From contig CAZDOS010000010.1 of assembly GCA_964507095.1 (NCBI GenBank), positions 1 to 44,358 on the forward strand: a stretch of DNA of 44,358 nucleotides. Direction: 5' to 3'. The DNA comes from RGIG3102 sp964507095 (GTDB lineage Bacteria > Bacillota > Clostridia > Oscillospirales > Ruminococcaceae). Both the position numbers and the translations under genes were made by a program. How positions within the stretch are numbered: the stretch's first letter is position 1; each line of letters opens with the position of its first letter. The notes beneath the pieces were generated by a model that saw only the letters and a program-made list of their open reading frames with translations, was not told where the DNA came from and searched no databases. Shown in pieces: positions 14,078 to 22,814 of the stretch.

Positions 14078-14112
14078 AGCAGCACGAACGAAAAAGGCGG
14101 TATAAACATATA

Positions 14113-15054
14113 ATGGAAACAACATCAAAAAAGAACAACGGCAAGAAGATACTTCTCATTGTCCTTGCCATACTGGTGATCATACGGGTGATGACCATAC
14201 CGGGCTGCGTATCGAAGATGATCTACGGAAACGGCGATCAGGTGGATGAGGAGCCTTTTGATTCCTTTGCGATACTCAGGCTCTACGGAACGATAGACGA
14301 TAACGTTGACCATGATAATCTGATGGACTATGTGGACTATCTCATCGATGACGAGACCAATCACGGGATCTTCCTTGTGGTCAATTCGGGCGGCGGCGCC
14401 GTATACGAGACTGACGAGTTCTATCTCAAGCTGCTTGAGTACAAGGAAAAGACAGGACGTCCGGTACACGCGTATTTTGAGGATACTGCCGCATCCGGTG
14501 CCTATTATATCTCCTGCGCCGCAGACTATATCTCACGGAACCGCAACTGCATGACCGGTTCCATCGGCGTCATCATATCCTACATGAACTATGCCGGACT
14601 GTTTGAAAGGTTCGGGGTCAAGGAGGAGATAATCGCCTCCGGTCCCAACAAGGCAATGGGACATAACGGCATCGAGATGACAGAGGAGCAGAGACAGATC
14701 TTCCAGGACTTCGTTGATGAGAGTTATGAGCAGTTCATAAGCATCGTTGCAGAAGGAAGAAAGATGGACATCGAAACGGTAAGGCCTATCGCAGACGGCA
14801 GGATCTATTCAGCGCTCCAGGCAAAGGAACTGGGCCTGGTAGACCGGGTCGAGACCTATGACGAGGCAATGCTGAAGATGGAGAAGAAGACAGGCTATGA
14901 GGGCTTTGAGCCGACATTCTATGAGCCTATCACGCTGATGGATCTAATCTACGGCAAGCTCGAGGAGCTTAAGCCGAAGAGCGATCTTGAGATCCTCGAG
15001 GAGATGGCTTCTTCTGAGCAGGACCTCAGGCCGATGTACATGTTCATTCCATGA
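14113..15054 (+). CDS. sppA: Signal peptide peptidase SppA (S49 family)
   Basis: 313 residues. A basic start and one membrane helix (about 12-29) anchor the protein, leaving the catalytic domain outside. The short-form SppA core follows: VNSGGGAVYETDEFY, then the nucleophile Ser128 in DTAASGAYYIS, and Lys180 in SGPNKAMG as the general base of the Ser-Lys dyad. It degrades cleaved signal peptides in the membrane. The length fits the short Gram-positive form rather than the double-length E. coli enzyme. The ribosome binding site is modest (AAGGCGG). Confidence 0.92.
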   Translation: METTSKKNNGKKILLIVLAILVIIRVMTIPGCVSKMIYGNGDQVDEEPFDSFAILRLYGTIDDNVDHDNLMDYVDYLIDDETNHGIFLVVNSGGGAVYETDEFYLKLLEYKEKTGRPVHAYFEDTAASGAYYISCAADYISRNRNCMTGSIGVIISYMNYAGLFERFGVKEEIIASGPNKAMGHNGIEMTEEQRQIFQDFVDESYEQFISIVAEGRKMDIETVRPIADGRIYSALQAKELGLVDRVETYDEAMLKMEKKTGYEGFEPTFYEPITLMDLIYGKLEELKPKSDLEILEEMASSEQDLRPMYMFIP

Positions 15055-15091
15055 CGGAAAGCAGATTGCACATATATAATAAGCATTTTTC

Positions 15092-15122
15092 AGCGGAGAG
15101 AGCATGGCTTTTCTCCGCTTTT
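15092..15122 (+). terminator. Terminator of sppA
   Basis: AGCGGAGA (15092-15099) pairs with TCTCCGCT (15112-15119) with further pairing inside the loop, followed by TTT. Confidence 0.75.
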
Positions 15123-15205
15123 CCGTGTAAAAACGGAATAAATATGATAATATATACCTATAGACATAATACGATTCTATCCTGACGATACGGAGGTGGA
15201 CACAA

Positions 15206-15937
15206 TTGAAAAATGTGATCGTGGATATAGCGTCCAAAGGACAGACCGAACTCGCAAAGGCGATAGTTGACGGAAAGCTCAATATACTCGGAGTGACGGT
15301 TTCTCCTGATGTGGAGAACTACGCTGCTCTTGCCAATTACAACCTGGAGGCGGTAAGGGCGATAAGCGATGTCAATGTTTACCTTGGTGCACAGAGACCG
15401 CTCCTTGATGACAGGTTCGTCAAAGGCAAGTCTTTTATGGGCGTCGGAGACACAAAGTATTATTTCAATTCACAGCATGCAGTCAATTTCCTGATCGAAT
15501 CAGCCGGTGAGTACGATGACCTTGAGATCATCGCTCTGGGACCTTTGACCAACATTGCTCTGGCGATCATGAAGGATGAGGCTGCCATGAAGAGAGTCAA
15601 GAGGATCTACGTGGTAGGCGGAGCTCTTCTTGGATACCGGACTGACACCCCTACTTCGGAGTACAACATACTCTGTGACTGCGAAGCGGCAGACACGGTA
15701 TTCAAGGCAGGCATTCCGATCACGCTGATCCCGCCTCATGTTTCAAAAAACAGCGCACGGCTCGCCTTTGAGGTCGCTGCGGGCAGAGAGGTTCCGGTCT
15801 GGAAGGCATACATTACCATCGACACCGGAATTGGCTTCTCCAGAGGACAGACCGTCATAGATACAGTCGGTAGGAACCCTATAAACGGAGAGACGACGGA
15901 GGGCATGTTGCAGACAGTCGTCATCGGGGAGGAATAA
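15206..15937 (+). CDS. Degenerate nucleoside hydrolase homologue lacking the calcium-binding motif
   Basis: 243 residues, against about 305 for the family. The middle matches nucleoside hydrolases: LEIIALGPLTNIALAIM, IYVVGGALLGY, and SEYNILCDCEAADTVFKAG, including the Asn and Asp of the substrate region. The N-terminal DxDxxxDD signature that binds calcium and supplies the base is replaced by VDIASKGQTELA. The C-terminal His-Asp-Pro-like metal segment is also absent. It is therefore probably inactive as a hydrolase and may be a partner or regulator of the intact homologue two bases downstream. The start is TTG, with GGAGGT 8 bases upstream. Confidence 0.8.
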   Translation: MKNVIVDIASKGQTELAKAIVDGKLNILGVTVSPDVENYAALANYNLEAVRAISDVNVYLGAQRPLLDDRFVKGKSFMGVGDTKYYFNSQHAVNFLIESAGEYDDLEIIALGPLTNIALAIMKDEAAMKRVKRIYVVGGALLGYRTDTPTSEYNILCDCEAADTVFKAGIPITLIPPHVSKNSARLAFEVAAGREVPVWKAYITIDTGIGFSRGQTVIDTVGRNPINGETTEGMLQTVVIGEE

Positions 15938-15939
15938 CA

Positions 15940-16866
15940 ATGAGAAGATTCATCATTGATACGGATGCGGCAAGTGACGATGCCGTAGCCATGATACTTG
16001 CACTCAGAGATCCGAATACGATAATAGAGGCCATCACCATAGTCGCCGGGCGGATGACGGTGGACAAGGGCTCGATAAACGCCAGAGTGGCGGAAGAAGT
16101 GGCAAACAGGGCCTTCCCTCCGGTATACCGGGGAATGACAAAGCCTCTGTGGAGAAAGCAGATTACAGGCGAGAACGCACACGGAGAGGACGGACTGTCC
16201 GATGTCGGCCTTGCGCATACCGAGCTGCCGTTGGGCGAGGGACACGCTGTCGACAGGATCATTGAGCTTGCTCAGAAGTTCGATGACCTTGAGATCATAA
16301 CTCTCGGACCTCTCACGAATATCGCAATGGCGATCATGCTCAACGCACAGGCGATGAAGAGAGTAAAGGGCATAATAGCCATGGGCGGTCAGTACAGGAT
16401 GCCTAACCCTATCACGGCAAATGCGGAGTATAACATCTGGGTCGATGCGGAGAGCCGGGACATCGTGCTTCAGAGCGGCATACCGGTCAAGTTCGTGCCG
16501 CTTGACGCCTGCTACGGCGTCGCCGAGGTGAACGGGGAAGACAGAAAGAAGCTCCTTTCATTCGGTACCAGATGCGGAGATTTCATAGTAAACGCCAACT
16601 CCAAGCTCCTTCAGTTCAACATAGATTTCTACGGAAAGGACATAGTCAGCCAGCCGGACCCTTCACGGGTGGCCTGCGCTCTGTGCGACGGCGTGATCCT
16701 CGAAGAGAGGACCTGCAACGCAAGATGCGAGACAAAGACCGAGACAGGATACGGTCAGCTCATATATGACTTTGATTCTCCTCTTCCGCATAACTGCACC
16801 GTCGTAACGAAGATAAACGGCGAGAAGTTTAAGGAATACCTCTTTGAAACAGCCAGACAGGAATGA
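15940..16866 (+). CDS. Inosine/uridine-preferring nucleoside hydrolase family protein
   Basis: 308 residues, full length. The calcium signature IDTDAASDDAVAM is at 6-18 (Asp9, Asp13, Asp14). IITLGPLTNIAMAIM, AMGGQYRMPNP and AEYNIWVDAES form the substrate pocket. QPDPSRVACAL near 238-248 supplies the last metal aspartate (Asp240). The reaction would split a ribonucleoside into base and ribose in the cytoplasm; base preference is not readable. It follows the degenerate homologue by 2 bases with GGGAGGAA before the ATG, so both are translated from one message. The S51 peptidase follows by 18 bases. Confidence 0.9.
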   Translation: MRRFIIDTDAASDDAVAMILALRDPNTIIEAITIVAGRMTVDKGSINARVAEEVANRAFPPVYRGMTKPLWRKQITGENAHGEDGLSDVGLAHTELPLGEGHAVDRIIELAQKFDDLEIITLGPLTNIAMAIMLNAQAMKRVKGIIAMGGQYRMPNPITANAEYNIWVDAESRDIVLQSGIPVKFVPLDACYGVAEVNGEDRKKLLSFGTRCGDFIVNANSKLLQFNIDFYGKDIVSQPDPSRVACALCDGVILEERTCNARCETKTETGYGQLIYDFDSPLPHNCTVVTKINGEKFKEYLFETARQE

Positions 16867-16884
16867 TCCTGTGAGGAAAGACAA

Positions 16885-17664
16885 ATGAAAAAGATAGTGG
16901 CAATCGGCGGGGGAGAAAACGGCAGAGTCAGCTCCTCCGGAAAGAAATATCCGTGGGAGACCGAGCCCATGGACAGGGAGATAATCGCCCTGACCGGAAA
17001 GGAAAGACCTCATTTCCTGCTTATAGCCCACTCTCAGAAGCTTGAGTGGCAGCAGGGATACTATGATGTCATGAAGGCTATCTATGAGCCTCTGGGCTGC
17101 GAATGCAGGGACCTGAAGAGCGATGAGCTTACAGATCCGGATATAGTAAAGGAAAAGGTCGATTGGCGGGATATAATCTATGAGGGCGGCGGAGACACCC
17201 TTTCGATGATCGAGCTGTGGAAAGAGACAGGCTTTGACAAGGTCCTGAGAAGCGCCTGGGAAGCGGGAAAGGTGATGTGCGGTGTATCCGCCGGAGCTAA
17301 CTGCTGGTTCACATCCTGCAATTCCGATTCGCTAAAAATACTTCACGGCGATGACCAGCCTCTTATAGGACTGCCTTGCCTCGGCTTCATAGACGCCTAC
17401 TTCGTTCCGCACCGGGATGAAGAGGGAAGATATGACTCACGGAAGGACCGGCTGAAGGACAGCGATACCATTGGAATAATGTGCTCGAACTGCACTGCCC
17501 TGGAGATACTGGATGACGAGTACAGACTTATAACGTCTGACGCTTCATATCACGGGATAACGGCCTACGGACTCAAGGCATACTGGAAAGACGGCATATA
17601 CCATGAGGAAAGGCTGCCGTCTGACGGACGGTTCAGGCCTCTGAGCGAACTATTGAGAAGATAA
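16885..17664 (+). CDS. Peptidase E-like serine peptidase (family S51)
   Basis: 259 residues of the S51 type. The nucleophile elbow GVSAGANCW carries Ser135, and YFVPHRDEEGRYDSR holds the probable catalytic His176. YEGGGDTLSMIELW is the conserved glycine-rich loop. Relatives are aspartyl dipeptidase (PepE) and cyanophycinase; the short form without a signal peptide fits PepE-like cytoplasmic enzymes. GAGGAAAG precedes the ATG. It ends a three-gene unit with the two nucleoside hydrolase homologues; the link between those functions is unclear. Confidence 0.88.
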   Translation: MKKIVAIGGGENGRVSSSGKKYPWETEPMDREIIALTGKERPHFLLIAHSQKLEWQQGYYDVMKAIYEPLGCECRDLKSDELTDPDIVKEKVDWRDIIYEGGGDTLSMIELWKETGFDKVLRSAWEAGKVMCGVSAGANCWFTSCNSDSLKILHGDDQPLIGLPCLGFIDAYFVPHRDEEGRYDSRKDRLKDSDTIGIMCSNCTALEILDDEYRLITSDASYHGITAYGLKAYWKDGIYHEERLPSDGRFRPLSELLRR

Positions 17665-17678
17665 AGGATAATGGCATA

Positions 17679-17706
17679 AAAGAGACTGCTTTCGGGCAGT
17701 CTCTTT
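17679..17706 (+). terminator. Bidirectional terminator between S51 peptidase and FlaR-like gene
   Basis: An 11-bp stem (AAAGAGACTGC with GCAGTCTCTTT) has T-rich flanks on both strands. It serves two convergent genes. Confidence 0.85.
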
Positions 17707-17721
17707 ATCTGTTATCGTCTA

Positions 17722-18234
17722 TTACTTACTGAATTTCTTCAGCCATTCATCTGCTTCATCTCTGGAATGGAACACAGTGATGGTTCTGGTATCAGAATAC
17801 CTGTCCAGCAGTGCCAGGATATCCGGCAGCTGCCGCGTCTGAAAGTCGATTATATACTGCCTGAACTCAGGATCGAATTCCTCCTCGGTCCACGGCAGGT
17901 CATCTCTTTTCTGACCGATGCGCGACCGTGCGCCTTCAAGGCATACTTCCAGGGGAAGATCGAACATTATGACATCCGTGCATCTGCTGAGCCTTAGCGG
18001 CAGCGTCCTCTGGTAGTTTCCGTCTATGATCCACTCATCCTTTTCTAGTATCTCCGACAGCTTTCTGTCAAATTCTTCTCGGCTGACCGTTGTCCTGTCA
18101 GGGCGGTGGTAAAACATGTCAAGATGGTACAGAGGAAGACCTGTCAGATCATGCAGCCTTCTTGCAAAGGTGCTTTTTCCCGAACCGGGGCTTCCGATTA
18201 TGATGTATCTTTTATGGCTATTTTCCGTGATCAT
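17722..18234 (-). CDS. P-loop nucleoside-kinase-like ATPase (FlaR / adenylate-kinase-related)
   Basis: 170 residues. A Walker A motif is at 14-22 (GSPGSGKST), followed by LHDLTGLPLYHLDMFYHRP and WIIDGNYQRTLPLRL. These are the landmarks of the family annotated as topology modulation protein FlaR, which looks like a small-molecule kinase. The true substrate is unknown. The ATG overlaps the stop of the upstream YjbR-EVE gene by 4 bases (ATGA), with AGGAGG 4 bases upstream, so the two are translationally coupled. Confidence 0.85.
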   Translation of the reverse strand: MITENSHKRYIIIGSPGSGKSTFARRLHDLTGLPLYHLDMFYHRPDRTTVSREEFDRKLSEILEKDEWIIDGNYQRTLPLRLSRCTDVIMFDLPLEVCLEGARSRIGQKRDDLPWTEEEFDPEFRQYIIDFQTRQLPDILALLDRYSDTRTITVFHSRDEADEWLKKFSK

Positions 18235-19298
18235 ATGTCCTCCTCTCCGTCAAGATGCTCTATAAGCTCTTTTGTAGCGTGTCTCGGACCGCGTATATAC
18301 GTAATCCCGATGCTCTTGAGGTATTCGTGGCTTGCAAGGTCGGCAGGATACTCCTTGATCAGCCTTATCCTCATGATCCTGGTCATCCTGACCTTCTTTG
18401 AAGTAAAGGAATAGGGAATATCGGTCTCCGTTACCACGCATTTGTATCTTATGGCAGCCACAGGCTTTGCAACATACATGTAAACTATATCGCCTTTACA
18501 TATGTTTGCGGCCTGTTTCCACATTATTTCATCGTTTTCTCTGAAGGCTTTTTCAACATCATAGTACTTTGGATTGGCAGGCATGAGCCATATTCCGCTC
18601 TTCATTCCTTCCTTCTGCTTTCCGGCAATGAGATCACGGCTTTCGCTCACCAGTTCGAAGAGAGTTTCATCCCGGAGTGTCCCGTCCAGGACGATGGTCA
18701 CCCAGCTGTCCTTGTTCATGTGGTAGGCAGGGAAGATCCCATCTAACGAGAGCAGTTCTTCCTTCCTTTCAGGTTCGATCTTCACATTGACGATCTCAGT
18801 CTTTCTTTCTCCGTTTCTGCTGTCCGGTCTTATGGTCTTTTCCGTGATGTCTCCGACAAGGGCATACCATTTTCCGCTGCCGGGGAATCTGTATACCGAA
18901 TAGCCCGGATACTTGGCAAAGGGTCTGTCAGACTTATCCCCGAATTTGCTTTTGAGAAAGGAGTCAAGCCTTAATGTCTGAGGCATTATGAAAGGCGAGT
19001 CCTCAAAGCAGCTGTCGCAGATATCCTCCAGGATCCGTGCAAGCTCCTCTCGGATGGCACCGATGTATTCTCCCGTGAAGGCAGGGGAAAAGAGCTGGTA
19101 ATAATATTCTCCGTCCGGCACCTCGTATACCTTGAAGTCCGTATTGCCGTCATAGTCAGTCCTGAACACCAGATTAAGGCTGTCGTTTGAAAACAGCCTC
19201 TCATAGACGTATTCATTTTCCTTTTTCGTAAAACCATACCCTTCAAGCTTTCCGGGCACGACTGTCTTCCTGTAGAAGATGGAGTCGAATATCTCCAT
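18231..19298 (-). CDS. Fusion of a YjbR/MmcQ-like domain with a C-terminal EVE domain
   Basis: 355 residues. The first 230 resemble the MmcQ/YjbR family: YSVYRFPGSGKWYALVGDI, VNVKIEPERKEELLSLDGI and YHMNKDSWVTIVLDGTLRD are typical of its double-wing fold. From about residue 232 the protein reads SGIWLMPANPKYYDVEKAF, then KGDIVYMYVAKPVAAIRYKC, the EVE-domain pattern. EVE domains read modified DNA or RNA bases, and YjbR proteins are DNA-binding candidates. A role in sensing nucleic acid modification is inference. The ATG at 19298 has GGGAG 7 bases upstream; in-frame codons further upstream lie in the TatD terminator. It is coupled to the FlaR-like gene. Confidence 0.78.
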   Translation of the reverse strand: MEIFDSIFYRKTVVPGKLEGYGFTKKENEYVYERLFSNDSLNLVFRTDYDGNTDFKVYEVPDGEYYYQLFSPAFTGEYIGAIREELARILEDICDSCFEDSPFIMPQTLRLDSFLKSKFGDKSDRPFAKYPGYSVYRFPGSGKWYALVGDITEKTIRPDSRNGERKTEIVNVKIEPERKEELLSLDGIFPAYHMNKDSWVTIVLDGTLRDETLFELVSESRDLIAGKQKEGMKSGIWLMPANPKYYDVEKAFRENDEIMWKQAANICKGDIVYMYVAKPVAAIRYKCVVTETDIPYSFTSKKVRMTRIMRIRLIKEYPADLASHEYLKSIGITYIRGPRHATKELIEHLDGEEDI

Positions 19299-19314
19299 TG
19301 TGCACTCCCGTGTG

Positions 19315-19342
19315 AAAAAGGGAGGAGTCATCTGCTCCTCCC
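19315..19342 (-). terminator. Terminator after tatD
   Basis: On the minus strand GGGAGGAG pairs with CTCCTCCC around a 7-base loop, followed by five T. The YjbR-EVE gene starts 17 bases beyond, so its transcription needs read-through or a promoter inside tatD. Confidence 0.85.
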
Positions 19343-19348
19343 GGTCCT

Positions 19349-20110
19349 TTATTTGATCCTGTAGACCTTCCTGGCGTTTTCCATCGAGACCTTCGCCACG
19401 AATTCCTCGCTGACATTGCGCAGCTGTGCAATGACCTTTACGACGTTCCTTACATCGGAGGATTCGCATCTGTCGTTCTCTCTCTCAAAAGGAGGCGCGT
19501 AAGGGCAGTCTGTCTCTATGAGGAGCCTGTCCCACGGAGTTGCCATCAGGCAGTCGATGTGAGGCTGCCTCCAGGCTGGGTAGGTGAGGTCGTTGTTGAA
19601 ACTGACATACATGCCCCATGAAAAAGCCTTCTGGAGGATATCGACCGGTCCGCCGTAACGGTGGAGTATGCCCTGAGGCTTGTATTCCTCAAGTATCCTT
19701 ATGCAGTCCTCATGAGCCTCTCTGTCATGGATGATGACCGGCATGTCGAGCTCGCAGGCGAGCTCAAGCTGCTCGCGGAAGATCCTCTCCTGAAGATCCT
19801 TAGGTTCGTGCCAGAAATAGTCAAGACCCATCTCTCCTATGGCAACTATCCTGTCATGCTTAAGATATTCTCTGATGAGATCGAGATAGTTGTCCGGCGT
19901 TTCAAGGACCCAGTGAGGGTGTATGCCGATGCTCCCATAGACGAAATCATGGTTTTCCACATTCTCGATGACCGTGTCAAAGACGCTGACATCGCTGCAG
20001 CAGTTAAGTATGTACCTGACTTCGGTGCTTCTCAGAGCCTCCAGTCTTTCGTGCCTGTCCAGGGCAAACATCCGGTCCTCATAGTGGGCGTGGCTGTCAA
20101 ACAGTTCCAT
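19349..20110 (-). CDS. TatD-family metal-dependent hydrolase
   Basis: 253 residues of the TatD type, a TIM barrel with two metal ions. His7 and His9 are in DSHAHYED, the glutamate in AIGEMGLDYFW, histidines in MPVIIHDREAHED and in HRYGGP, and the last aspartate in ETDCPYAPP. The usual HCFSG motif reads HRYGG here, which keeps the metal histidine. Family members are nucleases (3'-5' exonuclease, AP endonuclease activity) or hydrolases. The ATG overlaps the stop of the upstream 72-residue gene by one base (TAATG). Confidence 0.9.
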   Translation of the reverse strand: MELFDSHAHYEDRMFALDRHERLEALRSTEVRYILNCCSDVSVFDTVIENVENHDFVYGSIGIHPHWVLETPDNYLDLIREYLKHDRIVAIGEMGLDYFWHEPKDLQERIFREQLELACELDMPVIIHDREAHEDCIRILEEYKPQGILHRYGGPVDILQKAFSWGMYVSFNNDLTYPAWRQPHIDCLMATPWDRLLIETDCPYAPPFERENDRCESSDVRNVVKVIAQLRNVSEEFVAKVSMENARKVYRIK

Positions 20111-20328
20111 TACTTTTCCTCTATGGTATATGTGAAATCATACTCTTCCTGAAGAGCTTTCACCTTGTCCTCGTTGTCTTCGATGTATGTCTTGGTGTAG
20201 ACGCTCTTGCCTTCGGCTTCGTAATCCTTCAGTATCTTCTGAAGCTTCTCCCAGCATTCATCCCGCTTTTCATAATCTTCAGGGAACCGGATGACGAATT
20301 CTCTGTGCTTAGGTATCCTTGCTTTCAT
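20110..20328 (-). CDS. Small basic-acidic protein of unknown function (72 residues)
   Basis: I do not recognise the family. The protein is hydrophilic with a strand RKHREFVIRFPEDY-like start and a helix rich in Lys, Glu and Trp, ending YDFTYTIEEK. The start ATG 20328 has AAGAGG about 6 bases upstream; the frame extends further but without start signals and upstream of the promoter. A good promoter is directly upstream, and the stop overlaps the tatD start by one base. It is the first gene of a unit with tatD. Confidence 0.7.
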   Translation of the reverse strand: MKARIPKHREFVIRFPEDYEKRDECWEKLQKILKDYEAEGKSVYTKTYIEDNEDKVKALQEEYDFTYTIEEK

Positions 20329-20365
20329 AAAAAACCTCTTAATTGTATAGTTTGTGCTGATATGT

Positions 20366-20394
20366 ATTGTATATTTCATCCCTGTAAAAGTCAA
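20366..20394 (-). promoter_or_regulatory. Promoter of the small protein-tatD unit
   Basis: On the minus strand TTGACT (20394-20389), 17-bp spacer, TACAAT (20371-20366). Confidence 0.75.
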
Positions 20395-20429
20395 ACCATG
20401 CAATGTTCTGCTGTTTTGTCCCCGGGTCA

Positions 20430-20458
20430 CTGTCAGCAGGCGGATGAAGATATATACT
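20430..20458 (+). promoter_or_regulatory. Possible promoter of the unknown gene at 20487
   Basis: CTGTCA (20430-20435), 17-bp spacer, TATACT (20453-20458). The inferred start would lie only about 22 bases before the ATG. Confidence 0.45.
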
Positions 20459-20486
20459 GAATACAGATTTATAGGAGGGCATGTGC

Positions 20487-21002
20487 ATGACACCGGAAGA
20501 AGCGAAGAGGTTCTATTTCGAATATAACGGATTTTCCTTCCACATGGGCAGGGAAGAGCCGTCAAGATACAATGCGTTCAGGGCTTTGGATATCGACCCG
20601 GACACATTGAAAAGGTGGGATGAGGAACTGATCAGAAACAGCTTTGAAAAGCTTTGGAGCGACCCTGAACGTGCATGGGCGGTTCACGGGACCATCCTCG
20701 ATATAATCAGAAGGAAAAACTGCGATGTGAGACGGGAGCTCTCCAGGCTCCTTGGCGAGATGGAGAAGATGGACTCTCTGAGCTGCTCTTCCATTACGCT
20801 GATCCTTGAAAACATGGCAGGAAGGACGGAAAGCCTGAAGGACGGGGGAGTAATACTTTTCTCCGGATATCCTTCTCTGGGCGTAAGGATGCAGAAGGTG
20901 ACAGATAAGCTTATAGCTGCAGGCATCGCTACGGGTGAGGCAGACGAAAGGTTCAGAAAAGCTGCAGGCAGATACAGGTCAGCCTGCACAAAGTGGCTGT
21001 AG
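20487..21002 (+). CDS. Protein of unknown function, helical, 171 residues
   Basis: I do not recognise a family. It is soluble and predicted mostly helical, with WDEELIRNSFEKLWSD, TILDIIRRKNCDVRREL and a basic C-terminal tail (FRKAAGRYRSACTKWL). I start at ATG 20487, because AGGAGGG lies 7 bases upstream; the ATG at 20481 is almost touching that site. The gene ends in TAG, which is relevant to the amber codon at 24526. It stands alone with a terminator downstream. Confidence 0.72.
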   Translation: MTPEEAKRFYFEYNGFSFHMGREEPSRYNAFRALDIDPDTLKRWDEELIRNSFEKLWSDPERAWAVHGTILDIIRRKNCDVRRELSRLLGEMEKMDSLSCSSITLILENMAGRTESLKDGGVILFSGYPSLGVRMQKVTDKLIAAGIATGEADERFRKAAGRYRSACTKWL

Positions 21003-21029
21003 AAGAGAACATATAAATGGTAAACAGAA

Positions 21030-21077
21030 AGAAGGGCTGCAGCAGGCTTTATGCCGCATACAGTCCTTCTGCTTTTT
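21030..21077 (+). terminator. Terminator after the 20487 gene
   Basis: AGAAGGGCTG pairs with CAGTCCTTCT (one G-U pair) across a 21-base loop, followed by GC and five T. Confidence 0.75.
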
Positions 21078-21082
21078 ATCTA

Positions 21083-22765
21083 TCAGTAATACTTCTCGTC
21101 AGGTTCCATGTCTGCCGGGATGTACATGCAGTCCCGCCTTTTATATATGACACCGCCGGTGCATCTGTCCGCAGCCTTTGAGGTGACTATGTAGTCCCAG
21201 CTGTCCAGACCGTCTATCGAGAACACATAATTCGTCTCGCCCGTCATGTCGTCGACATATTCGCCGATAAGCCGGCCGCCCACAGTGCCGTCGTCATCGG
21301 CGTAAGGCTCGTATCTTTCGCCGTCCTTCGTGAGTATACGCTTTCCGCTGTCCGTTTCATACTCGGCCCTGTAGATGACGCCCGTGGAGAATCTCTCTCC
21401 GGGCTCCAGAGATGAAACTGCCTTACTGAAGTTGTACATGCTGCTGACATCCTTCAGATTGAAGGAGAACAGTACGGTGAACACTACGGCAAGAGAGAAC
21501 AGCGCGACTTTGACCAGATTGAAGTGCGAATTCATGGCAAATATGCAGAGCACGAAGACCTCCACCAGCCAGAAAAGGAATACCGTGGATATGATCCTCT
21601 TTTCGGTGAGTCCATAGGCCGATATGTACATCATCATCTTTGCAAGCGCCGTCCCCAGCAGTGCGAGGGAGATGACAGATATGCACACCATCGGGACTTT
21701 GACTTCGCCGACTGCATCCTTTTTGAGGATAAATCGTACAAGAGCCATCAGTGAGAGATTTATCATGCTGACCCTGCACAGCTCCCAGAAGCCTGTTACC
21801 GCGTACTGTGAGTAGGTGTAGCCCTCATAGAGCTTTCCGGTAAATGCTCCGAACAGGTATCTGAACTGGGCGAATATGAATAGGGCATATACCGCGCACA
21901 CAGTGTAAAGCAGTATCTTCGCCGTTACGGCCGGAGCTATCTTTGCGCCGTCTGAGATCTCATCGATCATCTCTCTGCCCGGTCTGCCGTACTTCTTTTC
22001 CGACAGCGAGTTATACACCAGGCTGTACAGATAGCATGCGACAGGTATGCTGGTGACGAGCCTGAAGGGCAGGTAGAGATTGTCGAACAGCCGGCTCAGG
22101 TAATCGGAGATGTCATCGAGTATCCTGCCAAGTCCGCTGAGGAAGTTCCGGTCAGCCCGTATCAGTTGAGGTATTATCAGGGACAGTGCCATGGCCGCCA
22201 GTGTTATCCCGGCAATGGAAGGGAGCGCCTTAGAGAGATCCTTCTTCTCCCTGGGCAGTCTGAACGAAGTCGCAATGCCTCTGAAAAGAGTGAAGAAGGA
22301 TGCGAAAGGCATCGTCAGCATCGTTGCAATACCGTCGACGAATATGTATCTGCTGGTGCCTTTCCCGTCAGTGAAGCTGTTTCCCAGTGAATAGGTGTAG
22401 TTGGCTGCGCATACCACCCGCGGCAGGAAAGCGACCTGCGGATTGACCCGGCATACTCTCGTGCAGATCACTATCGTTATGATCATCCAGAAAACCGTCT
22501 CTTTGGACAGACGCACGTTCTTCGTTCTTGCGTAGCTGAGAGTAGTCGCCATGTAGAAGGCGCAGAAGACGGGAAGTTCGATCCGGAATTTCATGACATA
22601 GGACTGGAATATGAACAGCTCGGTGAAAAGGAAGCCGATTGCAAGATATATGAAGCTGTATATCCTGTCTGTCCTGTTCATCGGTTTTGCCGCCAGGATG
22701 CCGTTTTGGGCTGACTTTATCACACCTGACCGATCCCGCCCAGGTTTCATTGTATTTAAATCCAT
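21083..22765 (-). CDS. DUF4153/DUF4173-family polytopic membrane protein
   Basis: 560 residues with about 12 membrane helices in the first 440 and a soluble C-terminal part of about 110. The conserved stretch YTYSQYAVTGFWELCRVS matches the Y..YA..GFWEL signature of DUF4153/DUF4173 proteins. The soluble tail is a polar domain with DDDGTVGGRLIGEYVDDMTG. Function is unknown; family members often sit beside DUF2975 and XRE genes, as here. GGAGG lies 4 bases before the ATG. It is the third gene of the unit starting at 23489. Confidence 0.85.
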   Translation of the reverse strand: MDLNTMKPGRDRSGVIKSAQNGILAAKPMNRTDRIYSFIYLAIGFLFTELFIFQSYVMKFRIELPVFCAFYMATTLSYARTKNVRLSKETVFWMIITIVICTRVCRVNPQVAFLPRVVCAANYTYSLGNSFTDGKGTSRYIFVDGIATMLTMPFASFFTLFRGIATSFRLPREKKDLSKALPSIAGITLAAMALSLIIPQLIRADRNFLSGLGRILDDISDYLSRLFDNLYLPFRLVTSIPVACYLYSLVYNSLSEKKYGRPGREMIDEISDGAKIAPAVTAKILLYTVCAVYALFIFAQFRYLFGAFTGKLYEGYTYSQYAVTGFWELCRVSMINLSLMALVRFILKKDAVGEVKVPMVCISVISLALLGTALAKMMMYISAYGLTEKRIISTVFLFWLVEVFVLCIFAMNSHFNLVKVALFSLAVVFTVLFSFNLKDVSSMYNFSKAVSSLEPGERFSTGVIYRAEYETDSGKRILTKDGERYEPYADDDGTVGGRLIGEYVDDMTGETNYVFSIDGLDSWDYIVTSKAADRCTGGVIYKRRDCMYIPADMEPDEKYY

Positions 22766-22814
22766 TTTTCCTCCAAATACTAAGGTATTAAATTGTATTT
22801 CGTATCAGAACGGA

